The notes beneath the pieces were generated by a model. It saw only the letters and a list, made by a program, of their open reading frames with translations. It was not told the origin of the DNA and ran no database searches. A program made the translations under genes and the position numbers. Of a stretch of DNA of 64,000 nucleotides, positions 16,676 to 26,265 are shown in pieces. Location: the NCBI GenBank assembly GCA_958295825.1, contig OY282375.1, positions 2,837,489 through 2,901,488 of the forward strand, read 5' to 3'. The DNA is from an uncultured Candidatus Entotheonella sp. GTDB lineage: Bacteria > Tectomicrobia > Entotheonellia > Entotheonellales > Entotheonellaceae. Numbering within the stretch: the stretch's first letter is position 1; every line of letters starts with the position of its first letter.

Positions 16676-16845
16676 ATGAACCTGATCAGCATTTTCAGCA
16701 AGTACCCGACTCAAGAAGCCTGTATCGAACACCTTGAAACCGTCCGTTGGAACGACAACCCGACCTGCCCATATTGCAAGAGCGACAAGGTGGCCCGCAA
16801 GAACGAACTGGATAAAGTGGGCTGCTGGAACTGCCACGCTTGCTG
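16676..16845 (+). pseudogene. Transposase N-terminal fragment (left arm)
   Basis: Starts at ATG 16676 after GTAGGAGGTG. About 55 residues match the right-arm transposase: MNLISIFSKYPTQEACIEHL, zinc ribbon CPYC, and VGCWNCHAC. The sequence then jumps within a codon or two into methyltransferase sequence, so an internal deletion removed some 290 transposase codons and the start of the methyltransferase gene. Confidence 0.8.
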
Positions 16846-17662
16846 GCGTATCTGTCGTACATGGTGGAGCGGCTCTTGCAATGAGGCCTATCCTGAAACC
16901 GACTGGCTCCATCTACCTGCCCTGTGACCCGACCGCCAGCCACTACATCAAGGTGATGATGGACGCCATCTTTGGGCATGAGAATTTCAGAAGCGAGATT
17001 ACTTGGCGACGCACAAGCTCTCATAACGATTCCAAAGGCTTTGGGCAGGTAAGAGACATCATCTTGTACTATTCCAAGACAGCTGTCAGGACGTGGAATC
17101 CAGTGCACGTGCCTCAGGATGAGAAATACATGTCCGACTTTTACAGGCATGAAGACGAAAAGGGAAGATACAGACTTCACGAAATCATACGCACGGCATC
17201 AATGGGGGAAAGGCCAAACCTTGCGTATGCCTACAGGGGATATATTCCCAGATGGGGCTGGCGTATGAAGCGCGCCAAGCCGCAGGCATTGGACGGAGAG
17301 GGGCGACTTGTATGGCCTGGTACGGGCCGCCCCTATCGCAAGACCTATCTCCCCTCTGGGAGACTCGCAACAAATTTGTGGAACGATATTGACAACCTGT
17401 CTGGCCGCGCCCGTGAACGCATCGGATATGCCACCCAAAGCCCATTGCCTTGCTTGAACGCATCCTCAAGGCGTCGAGCAACGAGGGCGACACGGTGTTT
17501 GATCCCTTCTGTGGATGCGCTACGACACTTGAAGCCGCCCACAGACTCAATCGGAAGTGGACCGGCATCGACATTGCCATTCATGCCGTCAAGCGCGTGG
17601 CGAAAGTGCGCTGGCAAGACCGCCTGCGCTTGGTTGAGGGTAAAGACTTCGTGGTTGACGGC
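16846..17662 (+). pseudogene. DNA methyltransferase, N-terminus deleted and frameshifted (left arm)
   Basis: Reads LAYLSYMVERLLQ, then (one base lost, near 16880) MRPILKPTGSIYLPCDP, ASHYIKVMMDAIFGHENF, GFGQVRDIILYYSK, MGERPNLAYAYRGY and [24 protein letters not shown] missing A near 17437 shifts it to [13 protein letters not shown] and [19 protein letters not shown], the AdoMet-binding motif. It continues through [18 protein letters not shown] to the palindrome centre. Supplies the part missing from the right arm. Confidence 0.78.
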
Positions 17663-18367
17663 GTGAATGGCGATGTTGATACCGACCCAGCGCCGCCCCA
17701 GTCTGTGGGCAGCCTCCAGCGTGGTGGCGCAACCGCAGAACGGGTCGAATACCACGTCGCCTTCATTGCTGCTCGCCTTGATGATGCGCTCAAGCAGCGC
17801 CAAGGGCTTTTGCGTCGCGTAGCCCATGCGTTCACGGGCGCGGCCAGACAAGTTGTCAATATCGTTCCACAAATTCGTTGCAGGTCGCCCGCCAGAGAGA
17901 TAGGTCTTGCGATCAGGGCGCCCCGCGTGCCAGACCATACAAGTCGCCCCTCTCTGTCCAACGCCCGCAACTTGGCGGGCTTCATACGCCACCCCCATCT
18001 CGGGACATATCCCTTGTATTCATACACAAGGTTCGGCCTTTCTCCCATTGATGCCGTGCGTATGATTTCGTGAAGTCTGTATCTGCCCTTCTCGTCTTCA
18101 GGTCTGTAAAAGTCGGACACCTATTTCTCATCATGAGGCACATACACCGGATTCCACGTCCTAGCAGATGTCTTGGAAGAGGACAAGATGAGGTCTCTCA
18201 CCTGCCCAAAGCCTTTGGAATCGTTATGAGAACTTGTGCGTCGCGTTGTATTCCTGATTCGAGTTGAAGGGCGGGTCCAGGTAAATCAGGTCCACGCTGC
18301 CCAGGTTCATGTGATCTCGCATGATCGTGAGGCAGTCGCCGTAGTAGAGCCGGTTCACGCGAAGCAT
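17663..18367 (-). pseudogene. DNA methyltransferase with internal deletion (right arm)
   Basis: ATG at 18367 overlaps the native transposase stop. It reads MLRVNRLYYGDCLTIMRDH and VDLIYLDPPFNSNQEYNATH (DPPF catalytic motif near the N-terminus), then joins directly to SSHNDSKGFG-type sequence out of frame and stops. Further pieces are [39 protein letters not shown] and, after another shift, [20 protein letters not shown] and [15 protein letters not shown]. Site-specific (adenine or cytosine) DNA methylase family; inactive here. Confidence 0.78.
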
Positions 18368-19229
18368 CCCCGGAGGAAGGTGCTGAACGGATCGACATTC
18401 TTGCGTTCGTTGTACTTCCAGCAGGCTTCGGCGACGTACAGCAGGGTAACGGTACGCCGTAGTGGTGATGCGAGCCGTACCAGGCGCGCTTGAGCAAAGA
18501 CCAGAAGCCCTCAATCGTGTTGGTGTGAACCGAGCCTTCGGCATAGGCCGTGCTGTGGTTGATAACGGCGTGCTGCATGAAGTTCTTGACGCCGCCATAG
18601 CCCTTCCATTCGTCCGTCATCAGCAGCGAGCCGGCGGGTTCCACGTTGTCCTTGATGAACTTGAGCAGGGTCTTGCCGCGGACCTTGGCGGCAGTGCGGG
18701 CCGTTACGCGGCCGCCGCGTTCGACGGCGCCGACGATCAGGTGCTTGGCCGTGCCGCGTCCTTTCTTGGCGGGCTTGTCGTCTTCGCGCCGATTGCCGTT
18801 ACGCGGCTTGCCGCCCAGATAGGTTTCGTCGGCTTCGATGATGCCTTGGAGCAGGTGACGCTCGCGGTTCACCATCGCAACCCGAATGCGGGTTTGCATG
18901 TACCCTACGGTTTGTTGCCTCACGTCCAGATCGCGGGCAAGCTGGCAGCTCGACAGGCGTTTCTTGGCGTTCACCATCAAGCCGATTGCCAGGAACCACT
19001 TTTGCAAAGGGACTTTGGTCTTTTGCATGAGCGTGCCGGACAGGACGTTGAAGCTGGACTTGCAAGCGTGGCAATTCCAACGGCCCACCTTGTCCAGTTC
19101 GTTCTTGCGGGCCACCTTGTCACTCCTGCAATGCGGGCAGGTCGGATTATCCCCCCAACGGACGGTTTCAAGGTGTTCAAGGCAGGATTCTTGCGTCGGA
19201 TACTTGCTGAAAATACTGATCAGGTTCAT
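18355..19229 (-). pseudogene. IS1595-type transposase, frameshift near its C-terminus (right arm)
   Basis: ATG at 19229 with TTTAGGAGGTGACGCC. The zinc ribbon (CPHC, CHAC) is followed by SSCQLARDLDVRQQTVGYM, EADETYLGGKPR (first Asp), SLLMTDEWKGYGG (second Asp), HTNTIEGFWSLLKRAWYGSHHHY (Glu). After HHHYGV the frame shifts near 18470; the native end TLLYVAEACWKYNERKN and DPFSTFLRG lies in another frame and stops at 18355. As read without correction the frame runs on to 18198. Probably inactive. Confidence 0.82.
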
Positions 19230-19328
19230 GGCGTCACCTCCTAAAGAGAAGGGACTACCCTATGTCTGAACTGTCAAGCCTGTAACTTGTAATTGCGATC
19301 AAAAATCCCAAATCTCTACGAAAGCTGT

Positions 19329-21779
19329 CTACTCGCGCATCGCGGCGCCCAGTTCGGCAGCGGTGTGCGCCTGGATGCGCCGGTACAACACGCGCACCTC
19401 ATCCTCGGTCAAACTGCGGTCGTCGGCCTGGAACGTCAGCGCGTATGCCAGGCTCTTCTTGCCGTCCGGAATCGGCTCGCCGTAATACAGATCGAAAAGC
19501 GTCACGTCGCGCAGCCACTCGCCACCGGCGGCGCGAATGGCGTCCTCGACGACCTGCGCCGGCAGGTCGTCGTCAACCACCAGCGCCACATCCTCCAGAA
19601 CGGCCGGGAAGCGCGAGATAGGCTGGTAGTGCCGCGGCTGGCGATGCGCCAGCAGGAGGTCGAGGTTCAACTCCAGCATGGCCACCGACCGGCCCGCCAA
19701 GTCGAAGCGCTCGCACACCTGCGGATGCACGTCACCGGCAATGCCGAGCGCCTCGCCATTGACAGACAGGGCCGCGGTGCGCGCCGGGTGCAGGGCGGCG
19801 TGGGTGGCGGCGGCGAAACGCACCTGCGGCACGTTGAGGCGCTGCACTAGGGTGTCGATGATGCCCTTGAGGTGTGTCCAGCCGAACTGCGGCGGCTCGT
19901 CGGCGTCGTGCCACGAGCGGGGCAGCAGCGGGCCGGTGATGGCGATGCCGAGATAGCGCTGTTCCCGCGGCAACTCCTCCCCGGCCTGCGGCTGGTACAC
20001 CCGCCCGATCTCGAACAGCGCCATGCGCTGGCGGTAGCGCCGGTTCGTGCTCAGGGTTTCCAGCAGGCTGGGAAGCAGCGATTGCCGCAGAAGCTGCCGC
20101 TCTTGGCTGATCGGATTGGCCAGGCCGATGTAGTCATCGGCCACCGCCGGCGGCCCCTCGGTGCGGGCGCGGTTGATGCTGTCCAGGTTGGACAGGGAAT
20201 AGGAGAGGATTTCGGTCAGGCCGCAGCCGACCAGGATGTCGCGGGTCTGCTCCAGACCCTCCAGGTGGGACTGTGAGCGTTGCGGCGGCAGCACGTCTCG
20301 GATCAGCGTTGTCGGGATCGCATCGTAGCCGTGGATGCGGGCGATTTCTTCGATCAGGTCGGCGGGCTCCGACACGTCGAGGCGGTGGCTCGGCACGGCG
20401 ACTTCCAGGCGGGTGTCGCCGTTCTTGTGATACGTCATACAGCCGAATTCCAGAGACGTCAAAATTCGCGTCATGTCGGCGGGGCTGAACTCCATGCCGA
20501 GGATGCGCGTGACCTCCGCAGCCCGCAGCATAATGGTCTTGGGGCTCGACGGCGCCGGGTAGGTATCGGCGATATCGGGGTGCAGGGCGCCGCCGCCCAG
20601 GGTCTCCATCAGTCGGGAGGCGCGCAGCAGGGCCGAGATCGTCAGGTCGGGGTCCACCCGGCGGCCAAAGCGCTGCGCCGCCTCGCTGTGCAGGCGCAAT
20701 TGCTGCGAGGTACGGCGGATGTTGACGAAATTAAAATTCGCCGACTCCAGAAAGATGTGCCGGGTGCCCTCGGTCACCTCGGTCGCCGCGCCGCCCATGA
20801 CGCCGGCCAGGGCGATGGGGCCGGAGTCATCGGTGATCAGCAGCATGTCCGTCGTCAACTGGCGCTCGACGCCGTCCAGCGTTTGCATCGTCTCACCCAG
20901 ACGCGCCCGCCGCACCACGACGCCGCCCTGCAGCGTCTCGTAGTCGAAGGCGTGCAGGGGTTGGCCCGTTTCGAGCATGACATAATTGGTGATGTCCACA
21001 ATGTTGTTGATCGGGCGCTGCCCGGCGTACTGCAAACGCCGCTGCATCCACGGTGGGGAGGGCTGGATGGTGACGTTCTCGATCAGGGAAGCCGAGTAGC
21101 GGGCGCACAACTCGGCGTCGGCGCTGGCCACGGAGCCATACGCGGTGGTGGGAACGAGGGAGCCGGCCGCGGCGGCGGGCCCGGCGCGCCAAGGCTGGCC
21201 GGTGAGGGCGGCGATTTCCCGCGCCAGACCGACGATGCAATTGGCGCGCGCCAGGTTGGGCGTCAATTCGACCTCCAGAACGACATCGCCCAGCGCGTCC
21301 TTTAACGGCCGTCCCACCGGCAGGTCGGGGTCGAGAATGATCACGCCGGTGTGGTCATCGGACAACCCCAATTCCTTCTCCGAGCAGACCATGCCGGCCG
21401 ACTCCACACCGCGGATGCTGGTGCGGCTGAGTGTCTGGAGGCGTGGCGTCTCGCTGTATCCGTCGTGCAGTTGCGCGCCCTCGACCGCGAAAGCCACCTT
21501 CTGGCCGCGGTCGCCCGGCTTCAGGTTCGGCGCCCCGGTAATCACCGTCTGAGGTTCGCCCTGCCCGTAAGCCACCGTCGCCAGCACCAAGCGGTCGGCG
21601 TGCGGATGGGCGCTGACTTCCACCACCTCGCCGACGAACAGTTTATCGTGCTGCCAGTCGGCCCCGATATGCTCGACGCCACCTACCTCCAGGCCGGCCA
21701 TCGTCATGCGGTCCACGAGTGTGTCGAGGGGTATCGTAATATCCACAAAATCTTTCAACCAACTCAGCGGCGCGCGCAT
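19329..21779 (-). CDS. pheT: Phenylalanyl-tRNA synthetase beta subunit
   Basis: With PheS it forms the heterotetramer that charges tRNA-Phe; PheT carries tRNA-binding and editing parts. 816 residues: N-terminal MRAPLSWLKDFVDI, EMAP-II-like tRNA-binding domain (VGEVVEVSAHPHADRLVLA), B3/B4 editing region (MLETGQPLHAFDYETLQGG and SGPIALAGVMGG), B5, catalytic-like core (FEIGRVYQP), and a C-terminal anticodon-binding fold with SRFPAVLEDVALVVDDDLPA. The ATG at 21779 has AAGGGA at ideal spacing; an ATG two codons upstream is the alternative. Follows pheS by 77 bases. Confidence 0.96.
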   Translation of the reverse strand: MRAPLSWLKDFVDITIPLDTLVDRMTMAGLEVGGVEHIGADWQHDKLFVGEVVEVSAHPHADRLVLATVAYGQGEPQTVITGAPNLKPGDRGQKVAFAVEGAQLHDGYSETPRLQTLSRTSIRGVESAGMVCSEKELGLSDDHTGVIILDPDLPVGRPLKDALGDVVLEVELTPNLARANCIVGLAREIAALTGQPWRAGPAAAAGSLVPTTAYGSVASADAELCARYSASLIENVTIQPSPPWMQRRLQYAGQRPINNIVDITNYVMLETGQPLHAFDYETLQGGVVVRRARLGETMQTLDGVERQLTTDMLLITDDSGPIALAGVMGGAATEVTEGTRHIFLESANFNFVNIRRTSQQLRLHSEAAQRFGRRVDPDLTISALLRASRLMETLGGGALHPDIADTYPAPSSPKTIMLRAAEVTRILGMEFSPADMTRILTSLEFGCMTYHKNGDTRLEVAVPSHRLDVSEPADLIEEIARIHGYDAIPTTLIRDVLPPQRSQSHLEGLEQTRDILVGCGLTEILSYSLSNLDSINRARTEGPPAVADDYIGLANPISQERQLLRQSLLPSLLETLSTNRRYRQRMALFEIGRVYQPQAGEELPREQRYLGIAITGPLLPRSWHDADEPPQFGWTHLKGIIDTLVQRLNVPQVRFAAATHAALHPARTAALSVNGEALGIAGDVHPQVCERFDLAGRSVAMLELNLDLLLAHRQPRHYQPISRFPAVLEDVALVVDDDLPAQVVEDAIRAAGGEWLRDVTLFDLYYGEPIPDGKKSLAYALTFQADDRSLTEDEVRVLYRRIQAHTAAELGAAMRE

Positions 21780-21856
21780 GCTCATGTCCCTTATGCAGCC
21801 GCGAATCACCGAGGCATGCCTCGGCCCCGCGATGCGGCCTGTGTTGCCGGTGCGGT

Positions 21857-22906
21857 CTATCCGAATTGTTCGAGAAAGCGGAGGTCGTTGCTGAAGAAGT
21901 AGCGGATGTCGTCGATGCCGTACTTCTGCATCATGATCCGCTCCGGCCCCATGCCGAAGGCGAAGCCGCTGAAACGTTCCGGGTCGTAACCGCCGTTGCG
22001 CAGCACGGTGGGATGCACCATGCCGGCGCCCAGGATTTCCAGCCAGCCGGTCTGCTTGCACAGGGTACAGCCGGCGCCGTTGCAGACGATGCAATCCATG
22101 TCGACTTCAACGCTCGGCTCGGTGAAGGGAAAGTGGCTGCAGCGGAAGCGCACCTGGCGCTCGGCGCCGTACATGCGGCGGGCGAAGTTGACCAGAACGC
22201 CCTTCAGGTCAGCCATGGTGATATGCTCGCCGACCGCCAGTCCCTCCACTTGGTGGAACATAATCTCCGAGCGTGCGGTGATGGCCTCGTAGCGGTAGCA
22301 CATGCCCGGCAGAATCACCCGGATGGGGTCGGGATGAAACGCCTGCATGGCGCGAATCTGACCCGGCGAGGTATGGGTACGCAACACCACGCGCTCGTTG
22401 ACGTAAAAGGTATCCCACATATCGCGGGCGGGATGGTAGGGCGGGATGTTGAGCAACTCGAAGTTGTAGTAATCGCTTTCCACCTCGCGGCTGTCGAATA
22501 TCTGAAAGCCCATGCCGCCGAAAATGGCGGCGATCTCCCGCAGCGTCTGGGTGCTGGGGTGCAGCCGGCCCAGGCTCACCGGATAACCGGGGAGAGTCAC
22601 GTCGACCCGCTCCTGCGCCAGGGTCTTGGCCAGTTTGGCCTGCTTGATCGCCCCAACCTGCGCCTCGAAAGCTGCCTCCAGAGCGCTTTTAACCTCGTTC
22701 GATACCTGCCCGACCTGCGGCCGCTGTTCCGTCGGCAGGGTTCCGATGCCCCGCATCACCTGCGTCAGCGCGCCCTTGCGGCCCAGGTAGTGCACGCGCC
22801 AGTCGTCAAGCGCGGTGAGGTCGCTCACCAGCACCAAGCGTTCCAGCGCCTCCGTGTGCACCTCGCGCAACTGGTCAACCAACGGATTCTGATCGCTCAC
22901 TGACAT
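21857..22906 (-). CDS. pheS: Phenylalanyl-tRNA synthetase alpha subunit
   Basis: Catalytic subunit that activates phenylalanine. 349 residues: N-terminal coiled coil, then the class II synthetase core with HPSTQTLREIAAIFGGMGF, motif 2 (GMCYRYEAITARSEIMFHQVEG) and motif 3 (GFAFGMGPERIMMQKYGIDD), and the substrate-binding PSVEVDMDC. A small cysteine cluster (CIVCNGAGCTLCKQTGW), common in some lineages, lies before motif 3. Start ATG at 22906 with CGGAGAA. First gene of pheST. Confidence 0.97.
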   Translation of the reverse strand: MSVSDQNPLVDQLREVHTEALERLVLVSDLTALDDWRVHYLGRKGALTQVMRGIGTLPTEQRPQVGQVSNEVKSALEAAFEAQVGAIKQAKLAKTLAQERVDVTLPGYPVSLGRLHPSTQTLREIAAIFGGMGFQIFDSREVESDYYNFELLNIPPYHPARDMWDTFYVNERVVLRTHTSPGQIRAMQAFHPDPIRVILPGMCYRYEAITARSEIMFHQVEGLAVGEHITMADLKGVLVNFARRMYGAERQVRFRCSHFPFTEPSVEVDMDCIVCNGAGCTLCKQTGWLEILGAGMVHPTVLRNGGYDPERFSGFAFGMGPERIMMQKYGIDDIRYFFSNDLRFLEQFG

Positions 22907-23065
22907 GCTGTTCTCCGGCTTGAAACGGGGCTGTTGAGCGCGGCAATTATACGCTTGAGCGCGGCGCCGTGACAACGCGGACTTTTGTATTCAAGGCGAT
23001 ACTGGGATAAAATAACCCCCTTTGAGACCGCGTATCGCTCACCTTTTTTTCGAGGGGGAGACATC

Positions 23066-23377
23066 ATGGCTGCAGATGCAGATAATGATTCAGCCAAACT
23101 CACCTGTCCTTGTTGCCAGGCGACCTTGGTGGTCGATCGCGAAACGCTGCGGATCCTGTACGCCACCGAGAACCGCATCAAAGCCGGCGGCGCCTCCTTT
23201 GAACAGTCCTTGCAGGACCTGCGGGAGCGGGAGAAGGAAAAAAGCGGGCGCTTCCAGCAGGCCGTGGCAGAGGAAAAGGCGCGCAAGGCTTTGCTCGGTA
23301 AGAAGTTCCAGGAACTCCGCAAGGAAGCTGACGCCACGCCGACCGAGCGCCCGTTGCGCCCCTTCGACCTGGATTAG
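23066..23377 (+). CDS. Zinc-ribbon/coiled-coil protein of unknown function
   Basis: A 103-residue protein. N-terminal CPCCQATLVVDRET gives one Cys pair or CxCC knuckle, then a long charged helix (SFEQSLQDLREREKEKSGRF, QQAVAEEKARKALLGKK). Similar short proteins are common beside unrelated genes and have no known role. The ATG at 23066 has AGGGGGAG close upstream. It ends 16 bases before the CoA-transferase gene, so the two are probably co-transcribed. Confidence 0.75.
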   Translation: MAADADNDSAKLTCPCCQATLVVDRETLRILYATENRIKAGGASFEQSLQDLREREKEKSGRFQQAVAEEKARKALLGKKFQELRKEADATPTERPLRPFDLD

Positions 23378-23393
23378 AAGCCGGACCGGAAAT

Positions 23394-24578
23394 ATGACGG
23401 ATGCGTTGCAAGAAGGCACTACGGTTTTGGAAGTTTCCGGGACCTCCCCCGGCAGTTTCTGCACCATGATGCTGGCCTGCATGGGCGCTGAGGTGCTGAA
23501 GATCGAAGGCCCGGACGTGGGTGAACGGCCGGTCGCCAACGCCTATCTGGACCATAGCAAGAAGAGCCTGGGGTTGAACCTGAACAGCGCCGCCGGTCAG
23601 GAGATTTTGCACAAACTGGCCGGCGGCGCCGACGTGTTGGTGGAGAGCTTCCGGCCCGGCGCCATGCAGCGGCTCAACGCCGACTATCCCACTCTCAACC
23701 GCATCAACCCCCGCTTGGTCTATTGTTCGCTCAGCGGCTACGGCCAGACCGGCCCGTACCGCGACCTGCCGGGTTCGGACGTGACGTACCTCGCCATGAG
23801 CGGCGTGCTGGGCCTGATTGGCGAAGCCGACCGCCCCCCCGCCATCCCCCTCAACCTGATCGCCGATTACGGCGGTGCCGCCATGCACGGCGTCGTCGGC
23901 ATTCTGATGGCCCTGTATGCTCGCGGCAACAGCGGGCGCGGTCAGCACGTGGACGTGTCGCACCTCGACGCCACCCTGTCCATGCTTGCCGCCACCCCGC
24001 TGATGGTGCCGTTCTTTGACGGCGGGGTGCTGCCGCGGCGCGGCCAAGGGCCGTACAGCGGTCGGTATGCGTTCTACACCACGTACGAAACGCAGGACGG
24101 CAAGCTACTGTCGGTGGGAAGCAGCGAGCCTTGGCTGTGGGGTAACCTGTGCGAAGCCCTGGGCCGATCCGATCTGTCGCGATATTCGCGCGGCCCCGAG
24201 CACCTGACCCGCGGCCCCACGTCGGAAGAAGCCCAGGTGCGCGAGCAACTGCAAGCCATCTTCCGGCAACGTAGCCGTGACGACTGGCTGGCCTACCTGG
24301 CTGACAAGAACGTCTGCGTTAGCGCGGTCAATACCCTGTCGGAGGTATTTGAGGACCCGCAAGTGCAGCACCGCGACATGCTCGTGCAGCATGAGGGCTC
24401 GGCAGGGGAGGGCCAACTCGACCGCCAAGTCGGCATGGGCATCAAGCTCAGTGACACGCCGGGGCGCCTCCGCCACCCGGCGCCGCAGCCGGGGCAGCAT
24501 ACCGACGAGGTTTTGTCCAACCTGGGATACGGCGAATCCGATCTGCAAAGCCTGCGCGAACAGCATGTGGTGGGATAG
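23394..24578 (+). CDS. CaiB/BaiF family class III CoA-transferase
   Basis: A 394-residue enzyme that swaps CoA between carboxylic acids. Typical blocks: VLEVSGTSPGSFCTMMLACMGAEVLKIEGPDVG, KKSLGLNLNSAAGQE, VYCSLSGYGQTGPYRDLPGSD, GRGQHVDVSHLDATL with the catalytic Asp, and YETQDGKLLSVGSSEPWLWGNLCEALG. The ATG at 23394 follows CGGA; a longer open frame upstream overlaps the zinc-ribbon gene and is not used. The first Rossmann-like segment lacks the usual GxR after TSPG, so the N-terminus is slightly divergent. Substrate not predictable (carnitine, formyl/oxalyl, succinyl, or methylacyl-CoA racemase types share this fold). Confidence 0.9.
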   Translation: MTDALQEGTTVLEVSGTSPGSFCTMMLACMGAEVLKIEGPDVGERPVANAYLDHSKKSLGLNLNSAAGQEILHKLAGGADVLVESFRPGAMQRLNADYPTLNRINPRLVYCSLSGYGQTGPYRDLPGSDVTYLAMSGVLGLIGEADRPPAIPLNLIADYGGAAMHGVVGILMALYARGNSGRGQHVDVSHLDATLSMLAATPLMVPFFDGGVLPRRGQGPYSGRYAFYTTYETQDGKLLSVGSSEPWLWGNLCEALGRSDLSRYSRGPEHLTRGPTSEEAQVREQLQAIFRQRSRDDWLAYLADKNVCVSAVNTLSEVFEDPQVQHRDMLVQHEGSAGEGQLDRQVGMGIKLSDTPGRLRHPAPQPGQHTDEVLSNLGYGESDLQSLREQHVVG

Positions 24579-24595
24579 TGGCCAAGCGTCCCCGC

Positions 24596-25963
24596 CTACT
24601 GTTCTTCAGCGATAGCCCCCTCATCAACGAGAATCAGGACTTCGGCCAGCATGCCGGCCCGGAAGCCGGGGTCGGCGTCCTCGATGGCTATCTTGACGGG
24701 GACCTTTTGCTCGCGACGGGTGAAGAAGCGTTCGGGGGGTAGTCCCGACATTTCGGCCGCGGTGGTCGGGTTAATACGCTTCACGCGCCCGCGGTACGGC
24801 TTGCCGCGTCCCAGAACGTGGATGCGATAAGCGTCGACCCAGACCTCCGCCGGGCGGCCGATGCGCACGCGGCTGATGTCCGATTCCCAGACGTTGGCGG
24901 TTACATACAGACTCTGGGGGTCATGGATGACCAAGATGGGCGGGTCGCTAGGGTCACCCTTCACCATTTCTCCGGGCTCGATCCTGTTGTAGCCGACGAT
25001 GCCGTCGCTGGGGCTACGCAAAACCGTTCTGGACAGCTTCAGTTCGAGGGCCTGCACCCGCGCCTTCGCCTCCTCGTGTCGCGCCTCCAGAACCTTCAGC
25101 CGCTGCTGACCCAACTCTGCAAGACGCAACTCGGTGCGCGCCAAACCTAGTGCCGCACGGTGCTCTGCGACTCGCGCCGCGGCGCCATGGGCGTCCTTTT
25201 CATGCACCCGGATCATTTCCGGTGAATCTCCCGTCGGGTAATGCTGCTGCGCCTGCCGCACTTGCTCCTGCGCCACTGACAACCGCGCCTGCTCGCGTTC
25301 GAAGGTCACGAGCGCGGCGTCCAGGCGCTCCTGCGGCACAATCCCCTCTTCAAAGAGGCTGCGGGCACGTCCGAGCGCCATTTCCGTTTCGCGCAGAGCG
25401 GCCTCCTGCTCCCGCAGCCGCGCACGGGCGGCCTCCAGACCGGCCTGCTGTTCGGCTACCATCTTGGCAATGCGGTCACGCTGCACGTCGAGCAGCACTT
25501 GGGCGCGCTGAACGGCCTGCCGGCTGATTTCCAATGCGGCCTCGGCACGGTCCACCTTGAGGCCAGCCTGCTCGATGGTCAACGGCAGTTCGAGTCGCAA
25601 TTCCTGCACCTGCTGCGCGATACCCTCAGCAATGGCCGCTGCCTGGCGCAGCTCCGCGAGCACGTCGTCCTGGTCCAGACGCACCAGCACCTGATCCTTA
25701 CTCACTCTGTCGCCCTCGGTGACCAGAACCTCCAGCACTCTGGCGGTTACCACCGGGGTGATGGCATAGGAGTCCATTCTGACCTGCGCGTCGTTGGTGT
25801 ACACATTCACCAAGCGGTCCAGGAGAAGAAATTCCTGCAAGGCCAAGCGGGAAAACCAGATCGCCCCGATAATCAGGACAACTGCGGCCATGAGCAGATA
25901 CGGCCGCCCCAAAGCACGGCGGATGGCTCCCACCGCGGCAAATCGCCGACCTCCCGCCCTCAT
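24596..25963 (-). CDS. HlyD-family membrane fusion (periplasmic adaptor) protein
   Basis: A 455-residue adaptor that links an inner-membrane exporter to the outer membrane. One N-terminal transmembrane helix (YLLMAAVVLIIGAIWFSRLAL) is followed by a lipoyl half-motif (ITPVVTARVLEVLVTEGDRVSKDQVLVRLD), a long coiled-coil hairpin of about 190 residues rich in Glu/Ala/Arg, the second lipoyl half (SRTVLRSPSDGIVGYNRIEPGEMV) and a beta-barrel domain ending in FRAGMLAEVLILVDEG. No transporter gene is adjacent; two small membrane proteins lie upstream on the same strand. Partner unknown. Confidence 0.88.
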   Translation of the reverse strand: MRAGGRRFAAVGAIRRALGRPYLLMAAVVLIIGAIWFSRLALQEFLLLDRLVNVYTNDAQVRMDSYAITPVVTARVLEVLVTEGDRVSKDQVLVRLDQDDVLAELRQAAAIAEGIAQQVQELRLELPLTIEQAGLKVDRAEAALEISRQAVQRAQVLLDVQRDRIAKMVAEQQAGLEAARARLREQEAALRETEMALGRARSLFEEGIVPQERLDAALVTFEREQARLSVAQEQVRQAQQHYPTGDSPEMIRVHEKDAHGAAARVAEHRAALGLARTELRLAELGQQRLKVLEARHEEAKARVQALELKLSRTVLRSPSDGIVGYNRIEPGEMVKGDPSDPPILVIHDPQSLYVTANVWESDISRVRIGRPAEVWVDAYRIHVLGRGKPYRGRVKRINPTTAAEMSGLPPERFFTRREQKVPVKIAIEDADPGFRAGMLAEVLILVDEGAIAEEQ

Positions 25964-26025
25964 ACCCGTCCCCCTGTCTCGCCCGCTCGGCGGCTGCGTC
26001 TCGTCATCAGTCCAATACTTCCTTG

Positions 26026-26250
26026 TTAATCCAAACTATGTTCGTCGTCCTCGTCGATGTCCTCAGGGGGGGTGGCGCGCACCAAGAAATAGATCACCGT
26101 AACCAGTCCGGCCACGAAGGCAAGGGCGCCAAACAGCAGGAAGAACATGCCGCCCAAATGCACGTGCCCGCCGTTGGCATGTACGGGTTGAGAGAAAATG
26201 AGAAACAGGGAGAGGCCGATGATGGCACTGCTTTTGGCGTCGAGCCCCAC
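26026..26250 (-). CDS. Small membrane protein, two hydrophobic segments
   Basis: 74 residues: IIGLSLFLIFSQPVHA as a first helix or signal segment, a His/Gly turn (NGGHVHLGG), MFFLLFGALAFVAGLVTVIYFLV as second helix, and an acidic tail (PPEDIDEDDEHSLD). The His-rich loop might bind metal. It follows another small membrane protein by 15 bases and precedes the HlyD-like gene by 62, suggesting one operon. Family not recognised. Confidence 0.6.
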   Translation of the reverse strand: MGLDAKSSAIIGLSLFLIFSQPVHANGGHVHLGGMFFLLFGALAFVAGLVTVIYFLVRATPPEDIDEDDEHSLD

Positions 26251-26265
26251 GGCACCTGCCCCCGG

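Larger units (their letters stand above)
16608..19294. mobile_element. Head-to-head pair of decayed transposase-methyltransferase elements
   Basis: The outer ends match in inverted orientation: AGTTACAGGCTTAACAATTC at 16615 onward and, on the opposite strand, AGTTACAGGCTTGACAGTTC from 19287, both continuing to CAGACAT, with AATTA further out. Each side then reads inward: ribosome site, transposase start MNLISIFSKYPTQE, methyltransferase. The arms meet near 17660 in the methyltransferase 3' region, at GACGGCGTGAATGGC. The left arm lacks the transposase C-terminus and methyltransferase N-terminus. The right arm lacks about 200 methyltransferase codons. Confidence 0.8.

Noticed and set aside
20280..22903. 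Two long plus-strand frames (341 and 345 codons)
   Set aside because: Antisense to pheT and pheS, which are complete and conserved.
23178..24047. Minus-strand frame of 289 codons
   Set aside because: Antisense to the CoA-transferase.
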